From: Candidatus Staskawiczbacteria bacterium
GTDB lineage: Bacteria > Patescibacteriota > Minisyncoccia > Minisyncoccales > Staskawiczbacteraceae
Direction: 5' to 3'
Assembly (NCBI GenBank): GCA_903850725.1
Contig: CAINMG010000144.1
Span: 1 to 10,441 of the forward strand
Length of the DNA stretch: 10,441 bases
The notes beneath the pieces are model-generated. The model was not told where the DNA came from. It saw only the letters and a list, made by a program, of their open reading frames with translations, and ran no database searches. A program made the position numbers and the translations under genes. Position 1 is the first letter of the stretch. Every line of letters starts with the position of its first letter. Shown in pieces: positions 1-5,229 of the stretch.

Positions 1-1
1 A

Positions 2-2245
2 ATGCTCTGTATCAGCGATAATCCAAGCAATCTTTTTTTGTATCAACAAAATCAAGTTAGTTTCTCGCCAGCTTCATGGTCAAATATAACTTGCACATTT
101 AATAATAAAAAAGCTAGCGATAAAACTCCAGTTTTGATTGTACCAGGGATTTTAGGAACAGAAATAATGAAAGATAATAATTTTCTCTGGATTGATCCAG
201 TCAGAATGACTTTTAGTCCAAGTGATAGTTTTATGGATCCAATGCAATTCTTAAACAATTTAAATCCATCTGATAATCAAGTTTTAATAAATAATGTTAT
301 TAAATCTGTTAAAAGTAATATAGCGGGAATTGATGTTGTGATTTTTGATTATACGGAGTCTTTGATCCAAGAATTTATTGGGCAGGGGTATGTGGAGGGG
401 GAAACTTTGTTTACTTTCCCTTATGATTGGAGATATGGGGTGAGTGGGAAATTTTCAGATCCTTCGAATTCCTCAGGGCAAGTTACAAATGTGGATTTAC
501 TAAAGAACAAAATTGATGCAATTATAACTCAAACTGGTGCAGAAAAAATTGATGTGGTGGCTCATAGTAACGGGGGATTAATTACCAAAAAGTATGTGAT
601 GGATAATTTTGCAAATCACAAAATAAATAAAGCAGTATTTGTTGGCGTGCCAAACATAGGAGCGCCAAAAGCTATTAAAGCATTATTACAAGGTGATGAT
701 TATGGAATAAAAGTTGGGTCAGTTGGACTTCTTTCAGAAAAAGAAATGAAAAAGATATCAGAAAATATGCCAGTTGCTTATGATTTGTTACCAACGCAAA
801 AATATTATAGCGTTTCAGGTAGTTTTGTAAAAACAATAGAAAATCCAACTATTTTTGATTCAAGCTGGCAAGTTATAGAAAAAGATTTAAACTATCAAGA
901 ATTTGAAAGTTATATGATAAATGAAAAAGGCCTTAATCAGCAAGCTTTCAACAACTCTGAAGCCCTGCATACGCAAGTTTTTGATGATTATGATTTAAGA
1001 ACTACGGGAGTAGATTTATATAATATAGTTGGTTGTAAGTCAGCTACATTAACTAACATAACGCAAGTGAAAAATGTTGGTAATCCAGATGTGGCTTACA
1101 AACAATTAGGTTATAATACAGGAGATGGCACAGTTCCAATTCAAAGTGCTACAAACTTGCCAATAAACCAAGAAAATAAATATTATGCTATAAGCCCCGA
1201 GCATGGCAAAATGCCAAGTCAGGACGGAATAAGACAACAAATTGTAAATTTAATTGCAGGAAGTAATTTATTTGTAAGTAAAGATTCACTTGGTAAAGAT
1301 ATTGTTACTCAAGATGTAAACAAATGTCAGCTTAACGGTAAAGCAATTGAAGTTTTTAGTCCAGTTGATATTTTTATAATAGATCAAAATGGCAATAGAT
1401 TAGGTTTAAATGGAAATGGAGATATTATTAATGAAATTGCAGAAGCTAATTTTGAAATTTGGGGCGAACCTGCATCGACGCAAGGATGGCATAAATTTAT
1501 CTTTTTACCAACAGATAATGGCCAAACATACACAGTAAATATGCAGGGAACAGGGATAGGAACTTATACGATAAATGTCAAAGATATCCAAAACACCACT
1601 GAAAACAAGACAGAAAGCTTTATTAATTTACCAGTTACTTCTGAACTAACGGGTACAGTAAATTTGGGCGAGGTCGGGTCTCGTACAACTTTAACTGTAA
1701 AAGAAACACCAAGCTCACAAGCAGTTGTAATTTATCCTGGTGATTATACGCCAGATACAATTGCGCCCGAAGCAATAATTGAGTTTGATCCAGTAAAAAA
1801 AGATTTAAAATTTGTCGGTAAAGATAATTTGAGTTTAGCGTCAGAAATCACAGTAACAGATAAAGACGATACGATCACGCTTACTGACAAAGCCGGCAAC
1901 ATTACAGAAATTAAACTTAAAGATAAAAACAGAAAAATTACCATGAAAGCTGAAATAAAATCTATAAAGTACAATGGAAAGTTAGCCGACACCAGCAAAA
2001 ATAAAATGGCTTTCTTGTGGCTTTTTGATAAGAAAGGTAAACTTACAATGCTTTCGCAATATGTATCCTCCACCCTTCGACATGGCTCAGGGCAAGCAAA
2101 TGATTATAATGTGCTGGCAGTGTATGGTGGAAAAAACACAACCTTTGTTGGCAAAGATATTTCTGGAAAAATTCTAAAAACAGAAAAAGGTTTAAAGATT
2201 TTAAAAATCACTACAGATAAAGTGGATTTGGGGTGGAGTTATTAA
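2..2245 (+). CDS. LCAT/PDAT-like alpha/beta-hydrolase (lipase or acyltransferase), 5' end cut by window
   Basis: Likely an exported lipase or acyltransferase of the lecithin:cholesterol acyltransferase fold. In the 747 visible residues, PGILGTEI (about 48-55) matches the N-terminal strand/oxyanion region of the family, and FPYDWRY (139-145) is the conserved YDWR element. AHSNGG (187-192) is the nucleophile elbow with Ser189. GDGTVP (374-379) carries the acid Asp375, and PEHGKM (399-404) supplies His401, so a full Ser-Asp-His triad is visible. After about residue 430 the protein becomes beta-rich, with an Ala-Pro-Glu linker near 588 and an Ig-like or adhesive-looking C-terminus; no function is recognised there. 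The ATG at position 2 is simply the first codon in the window. No signal peptide is visible, so the true start probably lies upstream. It stands alone and is followed by its own terminator. Two short palindromic repeats lie inside the gene (461-482 and 2073-2096). Substrate cannot be told from sequence. Confidence 0.85.
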   Translation: MLCISDNPSNLFLYQQNQVSFSPASWSNITCTFNNKKASDKTPVLIVPGILGTEIMKDNNFLWIDPVRMTFSPSDSFMDPMQFLNNLNPSDNQVLINNVIKSVKSNIAGIDVVIFDYTESLIQEFIGQGYVEGETLFTFPYDWRYGVSGKFSDPSNSSGQVTNVDLLKNKIDAIITQTGAEKIDVVAHSNGGLITKKYVMDNFANHKINKAVFVGVPNIGAPKAIKALLQGDDYGIKVGSVGLLSEKEMKKISENMPVAYDLLPTQKYYSVSGSFVKTIENPTIFDSSWQVIEKDLNYQEFESYMINEKGLNQQAFNNSEALHTQVFDDYDLRTTGVDLYNIVGCKSATLTNITQVKNVGNPDVAYKQLGYNTGDGTVPIQSATNLPINQENKYYAISPEHGKMPSQDGIRQQIVNLIAGSNLFVSKDSLGKDIVTQDVNKCQLNGKAIEVFSPVDIFIIDQNGNRLGLNGNGDIINEIAEANFEIWGEPASTQGWHKFIFLPTDNGQTYTVNMQGTGIGTYTINVKDIQNTTENKTESFINLPVTSELTGTVNLGEVGSRTTLTVKETPSSQAVVIYPGDYTPDTIAPEAIIEFDPVKKDLKFVGKDNLSLASEITVTDKDDTITLTDKAGNITEIKLKDKNRKITMKAEIKSIKYNGKLADTSKNKMAFLWLFDKKGKLTMLSQYVSSTLRHGSGQANDYNVLAVYGGKNTTFVGKDISGKILKTEKGLKILKITTDKVDLGWSY
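461..482 (+). repeat. Dispersed palindromic repeat, copy 1 (inside lipase gene)
   Basis: The sequence reads CCTTCGAATTC followed by CTCAGGGCAAG. It has the imperfect palindromic ends CCTTCGA and CTCAGG and differs from the copy at 8748-8769 at one position. It encodes PSNSSGQ in the lipase (residues 154-160). The copy at 2073 reads the same codons TCA GGG CAA. Confidence 0.6.
2073..2096 (+). repeat. Dispersed palindromic repeat, copy 2 (inside lipase gene)
   Basis: CCCTTCGACATGG is followed by CTCAGGGCAAG. This is the closest of the three copies to a short repeat I recall from many bacterial genomes (CCCTTCGACAAGCTCAGGG). Here it is translated as LRHGSGQ (about residues 692-698), with the shared codons TCA GGG CAA in the same frame as the other two copies. 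Confidence 0.6.
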
Positions 2246-2269
2246 ATTTATTTTTTTAAACTTTTTGTT

Positions 2270-2303
2270 TTTTACTAAGCTCTCGAAAGAGGGCTTTTTG
2301 GTT
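2270..2303 (+). repeat. 34-nt direct repeat, left copy
   Basis: This matches 3236-3269 at 32 of 34 positions, with an uninterrupted identical core of 23 nt (2276-2298 against 3242-3264). The core is a terminator hairpin. The two copies bracket a GC-richer segment of two small genes, so they may mark the edges of an inserted or recombined cassette. Confidence 0.75.
2278..2299 (+). terminator. Terminator of the lipase gene (GAAA tetraloop)
   Basis: AGCTCTC pairs with GAGGGCT (one G-U pair) across a GAAA GNRA tetraloop, followed by TTTT. It lies 33 nt after the lipase stop codon and is identical in its hairpin to 3244-3261. Confidence 0.8.
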
Positions 2304-2331
2304 ATAAAAAAAGGCCCGAGGGTTCTCGGGC
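2304..2331 (-). terminator. Terminator of the minus-strand small gene
   Basis: On the minus strand GCCCGAG (2331-2325) pairs perfectly with CTCGGGC (2320-2314) over a 4-nt loop and is followed by a C and then a run of T (plus-strand A run 2306-2312). It sits 33 nt beyond the stop codon of the minus-strand ORF and supports that ORF as a real gene. Only a few bases separate it from the converging lipase terminator. Confidence 0.85.
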
Positions 2332-2364
2332 ATTATTTGGGAGTTGCGCAAAGGCCTGGGCAAT

Positions 2365-2592
2365 TTACTGCTTTTGGCAAAAGCGCCGATAAGAGCGGTG
2401 GCAACGAGGTCTTTGCAATTCATCTTTGGCAGCCTGGACAAGCTCAGGCGTTGTCTCAATCAGATACCACTCGTAGTCAGAGTTGATGAATTGGTGAAAG
2501 AACCAGCGTCCATTGTGATAGTCAGCCCTTATAAAGAACGTGCCTTCATTGGTTGTTTCGGGCTCAGTCCATTTGACTCTTATTCTGATCAT
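2365..2592 (-). CDS. Small hypothetical protein, 75 aa
   Basis: Not recognised. The 75-residue product starts MIRIRVKWTEPETTNEGTFF, is rich in aromatic residues in the middle (GRWFFHQF, YEWYLIE), and ends in a basic, cysteine-containing tail (about residues 62-75). There is no signal peptide or membrane segment, so a small cytosolic alpha/beta protein is likely. It is called real because its transcription unit is complete: a plausible promoter at 2658-2631, a strong AAAGGAG Shine-Dalgarno 6 nt before the ATG, and a perfect GC-rich terminator just downstream. It is transcribed away from the gene at 2814 and towards the lipase. Around 2401-2460 GC is 30 of 60, well above the flanking host-like genes. 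Overlapping plus-strand frames have no such signals. Confidence 0.7.
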   Translation of the reverse strand: MIRIRVKWTEPETTNEGTFFIRADYHNGRWFFHQFINSDYEWYLIETTPELVQAAKDELQRPRCHRSYRRFCQKQ

Positions 2593-2630
2593 AGCGTCTC
2601 CTTTGGCTAGAGGATTTGTTTGCTAATTTT

Positions 2631-2658
2631 ATAATAAACTTTTTTATTAAAACTTCAA
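2631..2658 (-). promoter_or_regulatory. Probable sigma70-type promoter of the minus-strand small gene
   Basis: On the minus strand TTGAAG (2658-2653) is separated by 16 nt from TATTAT (2636-2631), giving a leader of about 30 nt that contains the AAAGGAG ribosome binding site. It is a moderate match; TATAAA a few bases downstream is an alternative -10. Confidence 0.5.
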
Positions 2659-2733
2659 TGGCATGAATATTTTTTTGGTTGTTTAAAATAATCTGTGCAA
2701 GAATTAGTTAAAGCAGAGTAGGGCATTAAACCA

Positions 2734-2761
2734 TTGACAATATTACATATTATGATATGAT
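2734..2761 (+). promoter_or_regulatory. Sigma70-type promoter of the 2814 gene
   Basis: A perfect -35 TTGACA (2734-2739) is followed after 16 nt by TATGAT (2756-2761). The predicted start of transcription is near 2768, leaving a leader of about 45 nt with the AAGGAG ribosome binding site at 2801-2806. Confidence 0.65.
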
Positions 2762-2766
2762 AATAT
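2747..2766. promoter_or_regulatory. Inverted repeat overlapping the -10 (possible operator)
   Basis: ATATTAT and ATAATAT are perfect inverted 7-mers around GATATG, centred on the -10 of the promoter. A dimeric repressor could bind here, but AT-rich DNA forms such repeats by chance. Confidence 0.25.
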
Positions 2767-2813
2767 AGAATTTGATTTTTTCTGTGTGTGAGTAATTCGC
2801 AAGGAGAAGCATT

Positions 2814-3164
2814 GTGAATCAAGAAATGTCCGAAGGGCGCTTGAGGGCGCGCAGGAAACAGGTACAGAGAAGTGCCCAAGAAGCCGTACGCAACGATTTT
2901 TCCAGTATTATCGCTCAAATACGGAGCGAAAAAAATCTGATGGGAAACGGAAAAAGAATGGTTGTCGTAAGATTTGTAGCTCCACGGGGGTATGGTATTA
3001 CAGGTTTCTGGGAATACTACGAATCTTACAAGGAACACTTAATTACTGCTCTACCCGACGACTTTCTTGTAGGCGAAGAAAGTTGCATTCCGCCGGATGG
3101 CAACATCTCTATCAAATGGGACGCTGATTTGCCTCTGACTCAGACAACCTTCAGCCGTAGTTGA
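2814..3164 (+). CDS. Small hypothetical protein, 116 aa, GTG start
   Basis: Not recognised. The first 45 residues are a charged, Arg/Lys/Gln-rich, probably helical segment (RLRARRKQVQRSAQEAVRND). A compact-looking domain follows (about 48-110) beginning KRMVVVRFVAPRGYGITGFW and containing ALPDDFLVGEE and CIPPDG. The basic helix followed by a small domain could suit a nucleic-acid or partner-binding role, but that is only a guess. The start is GTG at 2814, chosen because AAGGAG lies 7 nt upstream (2801-2806). It is monocistronic, with its own promoter and a clear terminator. GC reaches 34 of 60 at 2821-2880, far above the host-like genes (21 of 60 at 4261-4320), which suggests transfer. It stops with TGA. 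Confidence 0.75.
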   Translation: MNQEMSEGRLRARRKQVQRSAQEAVRNDFSSIIAQIRSEKNLMGNGKRMVVVRFVAPRGYGITGFWEYYESYKEHLITALPDDFLVGEESCIPPDGNISIKWDADLPLTQTTFSRS

Positions 3165-3192
3165 GCTTTGCAAGTTGTGCGTAACAACTTTG

Positions 3193-3227
3193 CCACGCCA
3201 CGGGCTCAACAGTCGCGTGGTTTTTTT
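3193..3227 (+). terminator. Terminator of the 2814 gene
   Basis: CCACGC (3193-3198) pairs with GCGTGG (3215-3220), followed by seven T. A weaker hairpin AAGTTGT/ACAACTT (3172-3190) lies just upstream, directly after the stop codon. Confidence 0.85.
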
Positions 3228-3235
3228 ATGAAAGA

Positions 3236-3269
3236 TTTTATTAAGCTCTCGAAAGAGGGCTTTTGGGTT
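3236..3269 (+). repeat. 34-nt direct repeat, right copy (redundant terminator)
   Basis: This is the second copy of the 2270-2303 repeat, including the GAAA-loop hairpin (3244-3261) and a T run. It lies only 9 nt after the end of the strong 3193-3227 terminator, so a second terminator here looks redundant and fits a cassette-boundary origin. Its right edge overlaps the -35 of the next gene. Confidence 0.75.
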
Positions 3270-3300
3270 GACAAAATTTAAAAAAAGAATAATCTAAAAT
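3268..3300 (+). promoter_or_regulatory. Probable promoter of the deoxyribosyltransferase-like gene
   Basis: A perfect TTGACA (3268-3273) is followed by TAATCT after 16 nt (3290-3295) and TAAAAT after 21 nt (3295-3300). The -10 is therefore uncertain. Either choice gives a leader of roughly 40-50 nt carrying AAGGAG and excludes the upstream ATG at 3301 as the start. Confidence 0.5.
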
Positions 3301-3348
3301 ATGTGTCGTGGTTTTTGTTCTTTGGCAATTGTTCAAGGAGAATTTTTG

Positions 3349-3801
3349 ATGAGTGATATTATCAAGACCGCGTATATTTGTGGTCCTCTGACGGAGTTGT
3401 TGCCTGATGAGCAGGCTGTCATTAAGGCTTTGTATGTGAGAATTGCTGATGCTCATGAAGAGTATTTTGGTAATAGGGCATTTGTTCCTCACGAACATTA
3501 TGACCCAACTCTGCATGCAAATTTTTTGCCAGAAGATGTTGATAAAGCTGAGCGCAATCAGGTTTGCAAAAAAACTTCGGTTTTGGTAGTTGTGGCCATT
3601 GCTCCTTCTTGGGGAGGTGGGATTGAAGTTGAGATGGCAAACCATAGTAATGTGCCGGCAATTCTTTTTTACCCAAAAGGTAAAAAGGTCTCTCGTTTGC
3701 TTAAAGGAAATCCTGCAATCAGAGAAATAATAGAATATACCAATGAACACACCGCCATTTGGGGGCTTATGTTTAGGATTGACAGATTGAGCGCAATTTG
3801 A
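3349..3801 (+). CDS. Nucleoside 2-deoxyribosyltransferase-like protein, 150 aa
   Basis: Probably acts on the N-glycosidic bond of a (deoxy)nucleoside or nucleotide in the cytosol, as transferase or hydrolase. The N-terminal TAYICGPLTE (7-16) matches the YxxGP substrate loop of the nucleoside 2-deoxyribosyltransferase/DNPH1 superfamily. SVLVVVAIAPSWGGGIEVEMA (77-97) matches the strand plus GxxxExxxA motif, with Glu93 the likeliest catalytic nucleophile and Glu95 the alternative. Length of about 150 is typical. The frame is open from ATG 3301, but the ATG at 3349 is preferred because AAGGAG (3335-3340) lies 8 nt upstream and the family motif then sits near the N-terminus. It is monocistronic, bounded by a terminator repeat before and a terminator after. 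The specific substrate and whether it salvages or cleans nucleotides cannot be told. Confidence 0.7.
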   Translation: MSDIIKTAYICGPLTELLPDEQAVIKALYVRIADAHEEYFGNRAFVPHEHYDPTLHANFLPEDVDKAERNQVCKKTSVLVVVAIAPSWGGGIEVEMANHSNVPAILFYPKGKKVSRLLKGNPAIREIIEYTNEHTAIWGLMFRIDRLSAI

Positions 3802-3824
3802 TTGCGTTTGAAAAATATTTTGAG

Positions 3825-3860
3825 CCTCGGGACTTATAAACCGAGGTTTTTTATTTTTTT
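3825..3860 (+). terminator. Terminator of the deoxyribosyltransferase-like gene
   Basis: CCTCGG (3825-3830) pairs with CCGAGG (3841-3846) over a 10-nt loop and is followed by TTTTTTA and seven more T. A small perfect hairpin CGCAAT-TTG-ATTGCG (3792-3806) overlaps the stop codon upstream. Confidence 0.85.
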
Positions 3861-3869
3861 AATTAGTGC

Positions 3870-3875
3870 TATAAT
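3870..3875 (+). promoter_or_regulatory. -10 element of the 3909 gene
   Basis: A perfect TATAAT in the context GCTATAATAAA, with predicted transcription start near 3882 and a leader of about 27 nt without a Shine-Dalgarno sequence. The -35 position falls in the T run of the preceding terminator and has no clear consensus. Confidence 0.55.
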
Positions 3876-3908
3876 AAACCAATATTAATAAATTAAATAA
3901 AAAAACAT

Positions 3909-5057
3909 ATGCAAGATTTAAATAATCAATTTTCGCCAAATAATTTGCCAGAGAATAATCCACCACCTTTGCAACCTGAGCCTATGAAGCCATCAGCAAC
4001 GCCAGAGGAGCCTATGCCAAAAAAACGTAAGTCAAAAATTGTTTTAAAAGTTTTAATTGTTGCAATTGTTTTGTTGTTAGTTGGTGCTGGAGCTTTTGGT
4101 GCTGTATTATACACAAGAGTATATGATCCAATCTGGAGTCCTTTCAGGCCAAGTCCAGAACAGGTTTTGCAAAACATGTTGCAAAACATGCAAAATGTAA
4201 AAACTGTAAGCACCCAAACAAAGATGGGTTTATCTACAGATGATGGCAAAAAAATAAATATTGATTTTGGTGGCGACTCAGATGTAACAGACAAATTTAA
4301 TCCAAAAAGTAGCATGAAAGCTAGTATTATCTCGTCAGATACTGCAACGAATTTATCAGATTCTTTGAAAGCAGAAATGATGGTTGTAGATAAAGATTTA
4401 TACTTTAAAATTTCAGAAATGAATGCGCCATCTTTTGGCATGATGTTTTTGATGTTTGGGGTCGATCCTTTACAAGTAATAGGAACTTGGGTAAAAGTTC
4501 CAAAAGATTTTCAAAAAACAATTGCAGAAAAAGATTCAATTGCAACAAGAGCCCTTACAGAAGCAGAGATAGCTCAGTTTACAGAAAAAATGCAAAAAAT
4601 AGTTGCAGAAAATAATATATTTATTGTTAAAGAAGAATTGGCTGATACTGTGGTAAATGGTGAAAAGATGTATAATTATGTGCTTGTAATTAATAATGAT
4701 AACTTACTTAAAGTTTTTGGGGAGATTATGCAAGAAAGTATAAATATGCAAAATGATTTAGTAGCTTCTTCGCCTTATATGATTGGAGCTATGAAAGGAG
4801 CTATGCAAGAGGCTTTAAATAAAATTGGTGAAATTAAAATAAATGTTTTAATTGGGAGAAAAGACAATTTGCTTTATGGGTTTGATGTTTTAAAAACAAT
4901 AGATCTTGCAGATTTAACACAAGGTGATGTAAAGGGAAAAATTAATGTTTCTTTGCAAGCAACAGAATCAAATTTTAATGAATCTGTAAATATTATAGCT
5001 CCAAGCAAATTCAAAACTATTGAAGAAATATTTCCTATTGAAGAATTTATAAAATAG
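3909..5057 (+). CDS. Single-pass membrane protein with large extracytoplasmic domain, unknown function
   Basis: Function not recognised. The 382-residue protein has a short Pro/Asn/Glu-rich cytoplasmic N-terminus (1-36), a Lys/Arg cluster PKKRKSK (37-43) and one hydrophobic helix (about 45-68). The basic cluster before the helix predicts N-in, C-out topology. The outer domain (about 80-382) alternates beta-type segments such as KAEMMVVDKDLYFKIS with helical stretches. A middle hydrophobic patch, FGMMFLMFGV (about 175-184), is too short to be a safe second membrane helix. The layout resembles the LolA/LppX-like beta-sheet domains of cell-surface proteins, but that is a resemblance of pattern only. 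No Cys lipobox is present. It has its own -10 and terminator, so it is monocistronic. The start lacks a Shine-Dalgarno sequence, like nrdD, and the gene is AT-rich. Confidence 0.8.
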   Translation: MQDLNNQFSPNNLPENNPPPLQPEPMKPSATPEEPMPKKRKSKIVLKVLIVAIVLLLVGAGAFGAVLYTRVYDPIWSPFRPSPEQVLQNMLQNMQNVKTVSTQTKMGLSTDDGKKINIDFGGDSDVTDKFNPKSSMKASIISSDTATNLSDSLKAEMMVVDKDLYFKISEMNAPSFGMMFLMFGVDPLQVIGTWVKVPKDFQKTIAEKDSIATRALTEAEIAQFTEKMQKIVAENNIFIVKEELADTVVNGEKMYNYVLVINNDNLLKVFGEIMQESINMQNDLVASSPYMIGAMKGAMQEALNKIGEIKINVLIGRKDNLLYGFDVLKTIDLADLTQGDVKGKINVSLQATESNFNESVNIIAPSKFKTIEEIFPIEEFIK

Positions 5058-5069
5058 GAAATAAAAACA

Positions 5070-5097
5070 AAAAAAGTCATAAAAAAATGGCTTTTTT
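5070..5097 (+). terminator. AT-rich terminator of the 3909 gene
   Basis: The A run plus GTCAT (5070-5080) pairs with ATGGC plus a T run (5087-5097), with one T-G pair and a six-A loop. It begins 12 nt after the stop codon. Confidence 0.7.
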
Positions 5098-5126
5098 GTT
5101 GGGTTTTTGATTTTTTGGCATAAATT

Positions 5127-5140
5127 AATAGTTATCCACA
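5127..5140 (+). promoter_or_regulatory. DnaA box upstream of nrdD
   Basis: TTATCCACA (5132-5140) is the perfect 9-mer DnaA-binding consensus. The surrounding 14 nt, AATAGTTATCCACA, recurs exactly at 8441-8454. It ends 23 nt before the -35 of nrdD. A CAC-N8-GTG dyad (5138-5151) overlaps it and loosely resembles an NrdR box, but the centre does not match. Confidence 0.55.
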
Positions 5141-5163
5141 GATTTTTGTGCTTAAAGTGGGGC

Positions 5164-5191
5164 TTGACGCGGTTTTTAAATCAAGTAAAAT
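5164..5191 (+). promoter_or_regulatory. Sigma70-type promoter of nrdD
   Basis: TTGACG (5164-5169), a 16-nt spacer and TAAAAT (5186-5191) are each one base from consensus. The predicted start is near 5198 and the leader is about 32 nt, A/T only near the ATG, with no Shine-Dalgarno sequence. Confidence 0.65.
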
Positions 5192-5229
5192 AGATTATGC
5201 AACTTATAAAAAATTAAAAAAAATTATTT

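Noticed and set aside
2265..2610. Two overlapping plus-strand ORFs (73 and 88 aa) in 2265-2610
   Set aside because: They cross both terminators or lack a ribosome binding site, while the minus-strand ORF here has promoter, Shine-Dalgarno sequence and terminator.
2655..3038. 127-aa minus-strand ORF
   Set aside because: Antisense shadow of the 2814 gene and its promoter; no initiation signals and no protein-like pattern.
3301..3348. Start of the deoxyribosyltransferase-like gene at ATG 3301
   Set aside because: It abuts the -10 region and has no ribosome binding site; ATG 3349 has AAGGAG 8 nt upstream.
3241..3750. 169-aa and 84-aa minus-strand ORFs
   Set aside because: Shadows of the deoxyribosyltransferase-like gene, whose motifs and Shine-Dalgarno sequence support the plus strand.
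4166..4193. Short tandem repeat (TTGCAAAACATG twice) in the membrane-protein gene
   Set aside because: Just two units encoding a helical QNM segment; no sign of a longer array.
3926..4441. 171-aa minus-strand ORF
   Set aside because: Antisense to the membrane-protein gene, which has a clear basic cluster and membrane helix; hydrophobic look of the antisense frame is a by-product.
5137..5152. NrdR box ahead of nrdD
   Set aside because: Only the CAC...GTG ends match; the core differs and no second box lies at the usual spacing.
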